A DNA stretch of 64,000 bases from CAWEDP01 sp963807925 (GTDB taxonomy: Bacteria; Acidobacteriota; Vicinamibacteria; Vicinamibacterales; CAVVIG01), in the NCBI GenBank assembly GCA_963807925.1, contig CAWEDP010000002.1:1984001-2048000 (forward strand). The letters run 5' to 3'. A model generated the notes under the pieces. It was given only the letters and a program-made list of their open reading frames with translations. It did no database searches and was not told where the DNA came from. The stretch's first letter is position 1. Every line of letters begins with the position of its first letter. Shown in pieces: positions 1 to 7,901 of this stretch. A program made the position numbers and the translations under genes.

Positions 1-1
1 G

Positions 2-502
2 GAGTGCACCATCAACGGGATCGGCGAGCGCGCCGGCAACGCCTCCGTCGAGGAGATCGTCATGACACTGCGCGTGCGGCAGGACCGCCTGCCCTACACG
101 ACCGGCATCGAGACCTCGGCGTTGTACGACACGAGCCAGCTGCTGACCCGGCTCACCAGCGAGCCGGTCCAGGCCAACAAGGCGATCGTCGGGCGCAACG
201 CCTTCGCGCACGAAGCCGGCATCCATCAGGACGGCGTTCTGAAGGATCCGAGCACGTACGAAATCATGCGGCCGGCCGACGTCGGGCAGCCGGCGGCGCG
301 GCTCGTGCTCGGCCGCCATTCCGGGCGTCACGCCGTCCAGCAACGCTGCGACGCGATCGGGCTGGCGGTGACGCCCGAGGAGCTCGAGCAGGTGTACCAC
401 GCCGTCATCTCGCTCGGGGAGCACCGCAAGGGCGTCGGCGACGGCGATCTCCGGCGGCTCGTCGACCGCATCCGGCAACGCGAGACGGTGCAGCGGATCT
501 AG
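2..502 (+). CDS. leuA: 2-isopropylmalate synthase, C-terminal part (5' end outside window)
   Basis: Only the last 166 codons are present; the reading frame is open from base 2. LeuA condenses acetyl-CoA with 2-oxoisovalerate in leucine synthesis. The family signatures NGIGERAGNASVEE near the left edge and NAFAHEAGIHQDGV (metal-binding H-x-G-x-H type) are clear, followed by LGRHSGRHA. The protein stops about 60 residues after that motif, so the roughly 120-residue leucine-sensing C-terminal domain of full-length LeuA is absent. This could be a short feedback-insensitive isoform, or a related citramalate or homocitrate-type enzyme. The LeuA-type motifs favour the first. Upstream context is not visible. 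Confidence 0.85.
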   Translation, partial: ECTINGIGERAGNASVEEIVMTLRVRQDRLPYTTGIETSALYDTSQLLTRLTSEPVQANKAIVGRNAFAHEAGIHQDGVLKDPSTYEIMRPADVGQPAARLVLGRHSGRHAVQQRCDAIGLAVTPEELEQVYHAVISLGEHRKGVGDGDLRRLVDRIRQRETVQRI

Positions 503-519
503 GGCCGAAGGCACGATGC

Positions 520-553
520 AGATTGCGGACCTCCCCTCCGCGATCCGCAATCT
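520..553. repeat. inverted repeat between leuA and the rhomboid gene
   Basis: A perfect 10-bp inverted repeat (AGATTGCGGA and TCCGCAATCT) with a 14-base loop lies 18 bases after the leuA stop. There is no T-run, so it is not a standard intrinsic terminator. It may still shape the leuA 3' end. A TACAAT box immediately follows, 7 bases before the rhomboid ATG, which would fit a near-leaderless start. Confidence 0.5.
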
Positions 554-565
554 ACAATTGACGGC

Positions 566-1219
566 ATGATCCCGCTGCGGGACGTGATCCCGTCCCGGAC
601 CACTCCGTACATCACCGTCACGATCATCGTCCTGAACCTGCTCGCGTGGTTCTTCGAGCTGAACCTGCCGCGCGACGTCCTGCCGGTGTTCCTGCAGGTC
701 TACGGCGTCGTGCCCGCGGACCTGCATCCGCCGACACTCATCACCTCGATGTTCCTGCACGGGAGCTGGTCGCACGTGCTCGGCAACATGTGGTATCTGT
801 GGATCTTCGGCGACAACGTCGAGGACCGGGTCGGCCACGGGCGGTTCATCCTGTTCTACCTGTTGTGCGGCGTGGCGGCGGCCATGGGGCAGGTGCTCAT
901 CGACCCCGGATCGTCGCTGCCGACGATCGGCGCGAGCGGCGCCATCGCGGGCGTGATGGGCGCCTATTTCGTGCTCTATCCCAGGTCGCGCGTCCTGACG
1001 CTGGTGCCGCTCATCATCTTCTGGGAAATCATCGAGCTCCCGGCGATCCTCCTGCTCGGCTTCTGGTTCCTGCTGCAGCTGGTCGACGCGGGCGCGGTCG
1101 CCGTGACCTCGAACACCACCGGCGGCGGTGTCGCCTTCGCGGCGCACGTCGCGGGCTTCCTGGTGGGCATGGGCGGCGTGTTCGTGTTCCGGAAGCGTGA
1201 GGTCAGCGCGTGGGACTAG
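566..1219 (+). CDS. rhomboid family intramembrane serine protease
   Basis: This 217-residue polytopic membrane protein has a rhomboid core. The HGSWSHVLGNMWYL segment carries the conserved His70 and Asn74 that support the oxyanion hole. The IGASGAIAG motif provides nucleophile Ser124, and AAHVAGF near the C-terminus provides His194, giving the Ser-His dyad. Rhomboids cleave transmembrane substrates inside the membrane; the substrate here is unknown. Length matches the minimal bacterial six-helix form. There is no good Shine-Dalgarno before the ATG, but a TACAAT box sits 7 bases upstream. The end overlaps the convergent C13-like gene by 4 bases. Confidence 0.93.
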   Translation: MIPLRDVIPSRTTPYITVTIIVLNLLAWFFELNLPRDVLPVFLQVYGVVPADLHPPTLITSMFLHGSWSHVLGNMWYLWIFGDNVEDRVGHGRFILFYLLCGVAAAMGQVLIDPGSSLPTIGASGAIAGVMGAYFVLYPRSRVLTLVPLIIFWEIIELPAILLLGFWFLLQLVDAGAVAVTSNTTGGGVAFAAHVAGFLVGMGGVFVFRKREVSAWD

Positions 1220-2181
1220 CGGGGCAGGCCACGCGACTCCCGGCGGCCGCCCCTGGAGAGCCGCGCGATTTCGAGCACCACTCGCTCAATCTCCGCGTCG
1301 AAGCGGCCGGGATCGTCCGAGGCGCCCTTCCGCGCCCGCAAGTCGTCGAGCTCGCGTTGGAGCTCCGCCAGCCGCCGCGCCTGGGGCGAGTCGTCGGCCG
1401 GCACCGGCGCGACATAGAGCGTGCGCGCGAGCGCTCCGTCAGAGCCCGGGTTCCGCGCCTCACGCCCGTTGCCGTCGCCGTCGTCGTCGAGCAGCGGCCG
1501 CTCGGTGGGCAACCGCCCCTGCTGCTCGTACCATTGCCGCACGCCGGCGCTCGCGTAGCTGAACGTCTCCCATAGCGACACGCGGCCGTTCTTGTCGAGA
1601 TCGGCGGCCGGATCCTCGAACGCCTTGACGAGGAATTCCGGAAATACCGTCTCGAAGCGCTGCGCGGCCGAATCGGTGGCTGTGAGCACCACCCGGCCAG
1701 GCGCCGCCAGGCGCCGCAGGAAGGGAAAGCTCCCCCCCGTCGTGTCGACGAACACCAGTCGTCCGGGCAGCGGCTTCACGAGCGCAGCCCACTCGCCCGC
1801 GTCCAGGTCCGGTCCCACCAGGTTGAACTTCGCCTCGCCCTCTTCTCCGACCGTCCCATGGCCGATGAGGATCACGACCAGGAGATCGTCGGCCATGAGC
1901 CTCGAGCGCAGGCCGAGGAAGACCCTCCGGACGGTCTCGCGCGTCGCTTTCAGCACGTGCGGCCGTTCCGTTTCCGCGAGGACGGCCACGTGATCGGCGG
2001 GGTACTGGAACGTCCCGGTGAACGAGGCGACCAGCGCGTCCCGCCACCGGTCGTATCTCTCCGCATATGGCGTGCCGGACGACGCGCCGGTCACGATGAC
2101 GGCATAACGATCGGCGGCGAAGGCGGAACTGCCGGCGAGGAGCGACCCGAGCAGAATCGCGAGCCCGATGCGCGATCTCAT
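1216..2181 (-). CDS. secreted C13/caspase-fold-like protein with catalytic Cys replaced
   Basis: The start chosen is the ATG at 2181, which overlaps the upstream VWA gene stop (ATGA) and begins a clean signal peptide ending near AFA-AD (residues 1-23). The mature part resembles the legumain-type (C13) fold: a YAVIVTGASSG start, VVILIGHGT with the expected histidine (His108), and about 40 residues later VDTTGGSF, where the family usually has D/E-A-C-x-x-G. The nucleophile position is Thr148. Residues about 194-210 (DLDKNGRVS) and a later DDDGDGNG look like EF-hand-type calcium loops. The C-terminus is a charged coiled-coil-like tail. It is the last gene of the MoxR/VWA run. Whether it has any catalytic role is unknown. 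Confidence 0.6.
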   Translation of the reverse strand: MRSRIGLAILLGSLLAGSSAFAADRYAVIVTGASSGTPYAERYDRWRDALVASFTGTFQYPADHVAVLAETERPHVLKATRETVRRVFLGLRSRLMADDLLVVILIGHGTVGEEGEAKFNLVGPDLDAGEWAALVKPLPGRLVFVDTTGGSFPFLRRLAAPGRVVLTATDSAAQRFETVFPEFLVKAFEDPAADLDKNGRVSLWETFSYASAGVRQWYEQQGRLPTERPLLDDDGDGNGREARNPGSDGALARTLYVAPVPADDSPQARRLAELQRELDDLRARKGASDDPGRFDAEIERVVLEIARLSRGGRRESRGLPR

Positions 2182-4382
2182 CGCAATCCCCACCGGCGCC
2201 GCAGCACCCATTCGCCCGTCAGCACCATCACCACCAGCACGAACGTCCACGGCTCGTGCCACAGGTCGCGGCGCTCGGCGGCGCTTTCCTCGGGCACGAC
2301 GTCGCGCACCCAGCTCGCCACCTGGGCGGCGGCATCAGCTCTCACGTAGCGCCCGCCGGAGGCGCGGGCGACGCGACGCAGCCAGCCCTCGTTCAGGCGC
2401 GGGTCGGCGAGCTCGGCATCGACGCCGCCGACGTACATCCAGCGGTCCGCCGAACCGAGCGTGCCGGAGCCTCGCGTCGCCTCGGCCGAGAGGTGATAGA
2501 GGCCCGGCCGCCGGGCGTCCCAACCAGCCACGTACCGGCCGCGGCCGGCCTGGCGCCACCGCAGCGGCCGGCTCTCTCCCTCGGGCGTCGTGATCGTGCC
2601 CGACACGACGGCCCCGTCCACGGCGCCGAACGCCGCATCGCGGACATCGAGCGTCGCCTGGACTGCACCGGGACTGGCGGCCTCCGGGACGGCGAGGGCG
2701 ACCGGATCGGGCGCCGTCCCCGCGACGTAGCGCGCCGCCTGGCGCCAGAACACGTCGAAGCTGCGATCGGTGGACGGCAGCAGCATCTTCCATCGCCAGG
2801 ACGCCTCGCCGGAGAACGTCATCGAGCGGCCGCGGCCGTACCGCTGCACGGCCACAACCGGATAGGCGGCCCCGGTCGGCCCGGAGGCGACGGCAAGCAC
2901 CGTGGCGCCCGCGCGCGGACCGCCGACCGGCGCAATCGCCGCGAGCGGGGGCAGCGCCGCCCACCGCCGCCGCGTGTCTTCGCGCGATTCGCCGATGCGC
3001 ATGACCGGATGCGCGTCGCCGTCGGCCGTCAGGATCACCTTGTCAGCCGGGGCGCCGCCCGTGGTCAGCGTCGCGGCCGCCGCGCCGCGCCCGTCGCTCA
3101 CCTGAATCGGCAGCGCCTCCTCGAGCGCCGTGCCGCTCAGGCCGCCCGGTCCGAACGAGCGGCCGCCCAGCACGAGCAGACCGCCGCCGCGGGCCGACAC
3201 GAATTGCGCGATCATCGCCAACTGCGCGCGTGTCAGGAAGTCACCGTCGACGTTGGCGAGCACGACCGCGTCGTAGGCGTAGAGATCTTCGAGGCGCGCG
3301 GGGAATCCGCGCGTCAGACCGGTCGCGCGGGAGGCGTCCGCCTGCACGAAGAAGGTGTCCTGCCCCTCGGCGTTCCTGCCCTTCCGGCCGACGGCATCCA
3401 CTTCAAGGCCGTCGTCAGAGGCCCACGCCCGCGTGATGAAGCTGTGCTCGAAGCCCGGCGCGCCCAGGATCACCAGCAGCCGGCGCCGCCGCCCGGCCGG
3501 ATTCACGAGCACGCTCCGGACGTCGTTCTCCGGAATGGTGTCCCCGGCATCGGCCACGATTTGCGCCGTGTAGACGGTGGGCCGGGCCGAATCGGGCGCC
3601 ACCGTGAACGTGTCGGTCACCGGAGCGCCGTCGGCCGCCGGGGCGATTCGGCGACGCTCGATCTCGACGCCGTTCGCGAGCACGCGCAGGCCGAACGGCG
3701 CACGGCCGAAGCCCGACGAGACCGTCGTCACCTGCAGATCGATCGAGGCGCGATCGATCCGCTGTTCCCCCGCGAGGATCCCGGTCACTTCGCGGTCGGC
3801 CATGGCCTCCGTGCTGCCGACGCCGACGGCGAACACCGGTGGGCCGCCGCCCGGGACGTCGGAGGTGGCATCCGTGCCGGCACCGTCGGACAGAACGACG
3901 ATGCCGGCGACGCGCTGGCCACGATACCGGTCGCGCAGAGCGACCAGCGCCTCCCCGAGATTGCTGGCCGGCGCATCGGGAGCCAGCCCGTCGAGGACTG
4001 CCGGCTCGACGCCCTGACCGACCGCGAAGACTTCCGGGCGAAAAGACTTCGACAATGCCGGTATGATCGTGTCGCCCGCCAGCGACACGGCCTGCGCGAG
4101 GCGCGTCCGTCCGCCAGCGTCGTTCACTCGCATGCTCAGCGACCGATCGACGAGCACCGGCACGACCGGCGCGCGCCCGCTTCGTGGGGCGACAGCGATC
4201 GTCGGCCGGAACAGCAACGCCACGAGCAGGAGCAGGACCGCGGCGCGACATGCGACGAGCGCAGCCCGCCGGCCTCGTGTCAGCGGCGCGAGCGGACGCC
4301 GGTACTGCGCATAGGTCATCGCGCCGATTGCGGCCGCAACCACTGCGGCGAGCCACCAGGGCGGGGAGAACACAAAGGTCAT
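2178..4382 (-). CDS. membrane VWA protein with glutamine-amidotransferase-like domain
   Basis: This 734-residue protein starts with two membrane helices (about 8-24 and 42-62). A von Willebrand A domain follows with the MIDAS motif DRSLSM near residue 90 and LSDGAGTD further on. After a beta-rich linker comes a class I amidotransferase-like domain (LLVILGAPGFEH and ARGGGLLVLGGRSFGPGG). A C-terminal helix (WTFVLVVMVLTGEWVL) ends the protein. No catalytic Cys-His-Glu triad is evident, so the amidotransferase fold is probably structural. The gene lies 6 bases after the DUF4175 gene and overlaps the C13-like gene, so it belongs to the MoxR operon. A metal-dependent envelope chaperone or assembly role is inferred. 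Confidence 0.85.
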   Translation of the reverse strand: MTFVFSPPWWLAAVVAAAIGAMTYAQYRRPLAPLTRGRRAALVACRAAVLLLLVALLFRPTIAVAPRSGRAPVVPVLVDRSLSMRVNDAGGRTRLAQAVSLAGDTIIPALSKSFRPEVFAVGQGVEPAVLDGLAPDAPASNLGEALVALRDRYRGQRVAGIVVLSDGAGTDATSDVPGGGPPVFAVGVGSTEAMADREVTGILAGEQRIDRASIDLQVTTVSSGFGRAPFGLRVLANGVEIERRRIAPAADGAPVTDTFTVAPDSARPTVYTAQIVADAGDTIPENDVRSVLVNPAGRRRRLLVILGAPGFEHSFITRAWASDDGLEVDAVGRKGRNAEGQDTFFVQADASRATGLTRGFPARLEDLYAYDAVVLANVDGDFLTRAQLAMIAQFVSARGGGLLVLGGRSFGPGGLSGTALEEALPIQVSDGRGAAAATLTTGGAPADKVILTADGDAHPVMRIGESREDTRRRWAALPPLAAIAPVGGPRAGATVLAVASGPTGAAYPVVAVQRYGRGRSMTFSGEASWRWKMLLPSTDRSFDVFWRQAARYVAGTAPDPVALAVPEAASPGAVQATLDVRDAAFGAVDGAVVSGTITTPEGESRPLRWRQAGRGRYVAGWDARRPGLYHLSAEATRGSGTLGSADRWMYVGGVDAELADPRLNEGWLRRVARASGGRYVRADAAAQVASWVRDVVPEESAAERRDLWHEPWTFVLVVMVLTGEWVLRRRWGLR

Positions 4383-4388
4383 CGGTCG

Positions 4389-7300
4389 TCAGTCGGATCG
4401 GCGACCGGTGAGCGTCGACTGCCCGGTGTCGGCGGTCGCCGGGCTCCGGTTCGCAAGCGATTTGAAGTACGCGTCGATCTGTGACTGAAAGGCCGCCGGC
4501 GCCTTGTCCTCGACGCCGGCGGCCAGGCGATCCTTCACGACCTGCGCGTCCAGCCGTTTCGCCAGCGTCGATTCCGCCTGCTCCAGCGCGCTCGTGGCCC
4601 GACGCTTCAGCAGCTCCCACTTGTCGAAGTCCTGCTTGAAGCCTTCGGATCCCGGCGCCGAAAGGACCAGGCCCTGCCCTTCGAACGTGAACCCGGCGCC
4701 GTTGCGCGAGAAGGCCGGATCGTCACGGCCGATCTCCTCGAGCAGCTTCTGCGTCTCCTGCAGCCGCCGGAGCGACTCCGCGCGCAGGTCCGTCGAATCG
4801 ACGCCGCCCGCGCCCCGACGACCCTCGCCGATCCGGCCGCTCTCGCCCGGCATCGGCCGCCCGCCGGCTGCGCCGGCTGATCGCGCCGCCGATGCGCCTG
4901 CGGTTTGGAGCGCGCGGCCCATCTCGTCGAGCTTGTCGCGAAGCTCCCGCGCGCGCGCCAGCTGCTCCGACAACCGCTCTGAATCGGCGGTCGCGCCGCC
5001 AGCCGCGCGCAGTCGACCGGCCAGCCGGTCGATGGCGTCCGCCAGTCGCTGCGGAGAGGCTCGCCCGCTCGCGTCGGGCGCCGCCTTCCGCATCTGGTCG
5101 GCCGCCGTCTTCATCCGATCGAACAGCGCGCCTCCGTCGCGCACGGCATCTCGAAGCGCCTTGGCCTCATCGGGCCGGTCCGTGCCACCGCGCGCCGGTG
5201 GGCCGGCGGTCACTTGCACGTCGTCGCGAAGACGTCGCATCCGTTCCGCCAGGCGCTCCTCCTCACCCGCCAGCCTGCGGAGCGCGTCGCGAGCCGCGTC
5301 CCCCTTGAGAAGCTTGCCGAGGTCGGTCGCGATCCTGCGCTGGCTGTCAGCAAGCTCCCGAGCCTCGAGCTGCATGTCGCCGATCACACGGCGACGGTCG
5401 TCCGGGCGGCTCGATTGCATGCGCCGCTCGAGACGGCGGAGCGTCTCGAGGGCACGCCCCGCATCGGCCGCCGCCTGCTCGGGCGCGCTGCGCCCGAGAT
5501 CGCCCGCCGCTCGCCCCATGGCCTCCGACGCCTGGCGCAGCTCGGTCTGCCGGCCATCGCCCGGACCGCGCGAGGCGGGGTCCTGCCCGCTGGTTGGTGC
5601 GTTCGCGCTGCGGGACGGCCGCCCGTCGCCAGCGGCCGCCGCCGACAGCCGCCGCTCGAGGTCGTCGGCTCGCTGCCGCAGCTCGGTCTGATCGCGCGTG
5701 AGCTGTTCGAGCTCGCGACGGCGTTCTGGGGGGGCGAGGTCGGTCCGCTCCAGCGATCGTTGTCGGCCGAGCAGCTCGTCCTGCCTGTCGGCGAGCTCCT
5801 TGACGCGATCGACCATGTCCCGGGACGCGGTCCCGGGACGCTCGGCGGTGGTCGTCTCGTAACTGGTCTGCTGCTGCTGCCGCAACTCTCGATCGAACAG
5901 CGTGGAGAGATCGTAGTTCCGGTTCGTATCGTCGCTGCCGCTGCCCGCCCGGTTCGTGCTCAGCTGCCGCCGCTTGACGTCCGCTTCGGCCTTGAGCAGC
6001 GCGTTCAGCGCCTCCATCTCCGGCGGCAGGGCGGCACCCGTGTCGAGGGCCTGCAGCGCATCCGCCGCCCGGCCCATCGCCGCCGCGGCGACGGCCATCG
6101 CCCCGTCTTCCGGGCGCGGTGTCGTCGTAGCGCCGACCGGCCCGCGCCGCCGCGGATCGCGCATCGTCGATTCGCGGAACGTGCTCGCGGCTTCCTCCAC
6201 GCGCACCCTCAGATCCGCCTCGGTTTGGGCGAGGGTTCGAACATCCGCCGCAGAGCGCGCGCCCCGGCCGTTCTCCGCCCGCCGATCGAGCTTCCACGTG
6301 GCGACCACGACCTGACGCTGACGATTCACGAGCTCGTCGATCGCGCCTGCGTTCCCCGACCCCGCCATCGATTCGCTCATCGCGAGCGAGAACTCCTGCT
6401 CGTACGGCTTCACCTCGAGGAAGAAGATGTCGCTGCGCGCGCCGGCGCCGCGGCGCCCTTTCGCCGTATCGCGGGCGCGCACGAAATAGGAAACGAAATC
6501 TCCCTGCTGCAGGTCGAGATCCTCGAGAGACAGCGTGTGCCGGGCCGTCACCGAGGTCGCCCCCGCCGGGACCGGCAGCGGCACGACGTGCTCGCCCGCG
6601 CCACGGACCGCGTACACCAGCTCCAGACGGTCGATCCCGTGGTCGTCGTCGGCCTGCACGTCGATGTCCACTTCTTCGAGCCTGGTGACCGCGCGATCGG
6701 CAGCTGGCCGCGTGACGTGCACGTCGGGTGGACGGTCCTCGAGCACGCGGATGAAGTACTCGGTCTCGCCGGGCGAGGACAGCCCCTCGCGATCGGCGAG
6801 CGCGATGCGATAGGAGCCGTCCGCAGCGATCGTCAGGGCGGTGGACAACAGCGTCGCACTGTCCACCGTGAGCGGCCGGGTCGTCCCATCGGCGAGCACC
6901 AGCCAGCCGGTGGCGGCGGGACGATCCGCGTGAATCGTGAGGCGCACGTCGGTGCCGGCCGGCGCGTAGATGTCGCCCCCATCCTGTTCCGCACGCGGCT
7001 TCAATCCGAGCGACGCCGGGTAGACGTACTCGAGATCGACCCGGGCAACGCGCGGAGCACGCGCGACACGGACGCTGTAGGTCGGCGAGGCGAGCCGATC
7101 CGCAAGCACGCGATACGTGAACGGCGACGTAACGGCGTCGAACGACAGACCGAAGGCGCCGGCTTCATTCCGGACCATGGCCAGGCTCCGCGTCCGATTG
7201 CCGTCGTCGATCTCGACGCGGACATCCACTGGAGCCCGGGTGCCGTCGAGCATCGCCTCAATCGTCATCGCCGCGCCAGAGGCGACGCGCCAGTCGCCGG

Positions 7301-7901
7301 GCTGCACGCGGAGTTGCAGGTGCCCGGGAAACAGCAGCAGGACGGCCGCGTCGAGCGCCTGGCGTGCGGGTGCGGCGGCGAACCATCCGGCGACCGCCAG
7401 CGCGACCGCCGCGCCGCCTGCCCGAAGGCCCGCCCGTCGCACCAGCGCGGAGGGGATCACCGACAGCGGGTGGAGGTCGCGCGCCCTCGCGGCGGCGTCG
7501 GCCATCATCGACGCGAGCAACGGGGAGGGTTCTCCCAACCGGTCGGCGGCGACCAAATCGACGGCCGTCGCGAGCCGATCGTCCAACTCGGGAGCGCGCT
7601 CCTCGATGAAGCGTGCGACGCGACGATCCGACGGGCGGTCGCCCGACCGGATCAGCGTCCAGGCCAACACCGCCACAATCGCCAGACCGCACATCGACGC
7701 GATCGCGACGAGGCCGCCGACCGAGCGATCGGCCCAGCGCGACGCAAGTGTCGCCGCCACGAGCACGGTCGACCCGAGGAAGGCCGCGCGCGACCACCCG
7801 TCCATGGCGCGGACCAGGCGCCAGCGTCCACGGACTCCGGCGATCAACGTTCGAACGGTCTCTGAGCTCTCCATGAGCAGACTGGTGGTGCCGGGTGTCA
7901 T
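4389..7901 (-). CDS. DUF4175-type large membrane/coiled-coil protein
   Basis: The start at 7901 gives a 1170-residue protein and an ATGA overlap with the upstream VWA gene. A hydrophobic pair follows the N-terminus (about residues 35-85) and another helix lies near residue 155. Ig-like beta segments fill the first half. The second half is rich in Arg, Glu, Gln and Ala, with long predicted coiled coils. This arrangement matches DUF4175 proteins, which regularly sit in MoxR-DUF58-VWA clusters of several phyla. Function is unknown. A periplasmic scaffold working with the two VWA proteins is inferred from context only. Confidence 0.8.
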   Translation of the reverse strand: MTPGTTSLLMESSETVRTLIAGVRGRWRLVRAMDGWSRAAFLGSTVLVAATLASRWADRSVGGLVAIASMCGLAIVAVLAWTLIRSGDRPSDRRVARFIEERAPELDDRLATAVDLVAADRLGEPSPLLASMMADAAARARDLHPLSVIPSALVRRAGLRAGGAAVALAVAGWFAAAPARQALDAAVLLLFPGHLQLRVQPGDWRVASGAAMTIEAMLDGTRAPVDVRVEIDDGNRTRSLAMVRNEAGAFGLSFDAVTSPFTYRVLADRLASPTYSVRVARAPRVARVDLEYVYPASLGLKPRAEQDGGDIYAPAGTDVRLTIHADRPAATGWLVLADGTTRPLTVDSATLLSTALTIAADGSYRIALADREGLSSPGETEYFIRVLEDRPPDVHVTRPAADRAVTRLEEVDIDVQADDDHGIDRLELVYAVRGAGEHVVPLPVPAGATSVTARHTLSLEDLDLQQGDFVSYFVRARDTAKGRRGAGARSDIFFLEVKPYEQEFSLAMSESMAGSGNAGAIDELVNRQRQVVVATWKLDRRAENGRGARSAADVRTLAQTEADLRVRVEEAASTFRESTMRDPRRRGPVGATTTPRPEDGAMAVAAAAMGRAADALQALDTGAALPPEMEALNALLKAEADVKRRQLSTNRAGSGSDDTNRNYDLSTLFDRELRQQQQTSYETTTAERPGTASRDMVDRVKELADRQDELLGRQRSLERTDLAPPERRRELEQLTRDQTELRQRADDLERRLSAAAAGDGRPSRSANAPTSGQDPASRGPGDGRQTELRQASEAMGRAAGDLGRSAPEQAAADAGRALETLRRLERRMQSSRPDDRRRVIGDMQLEARELADSQRRIATDLGKLLKGDAARDALRRLAGEEERLAERMRRLRDDVQVTAGPPARGGTDRPDEAKALRDAVRDGGALFDRMKTAADQMRKAAPDASGRASPQRLADAIDRLAGRLRAAGGATADSERLSEQLARARELRDKLDEMGRALQTAGASAARSAGAAGGRPMPGESGRIGEGRRGAGGVDSTDLRAESLRRLQETQKLLEEIGRDDPAFSRNGAGFTFEGQGLVLSAPGSEGFKQDFDKWELLKRRATSALEQAESTLAKRLDAQVVKDRLAAGVEDKAPAAFQSQIDAYFKSLANRSPATADTGQSTLTGRRSD

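Noticed and set aside
2256..4484. Long plus-strand open frames opposite the VWA, DUF4175, TPR and (minus strand) Lon genes
   Set aside because: High-GC shadows with low-complexity Arg/Ala/Gly composition and no family motifs. The opposite strand carries recognisable domains.
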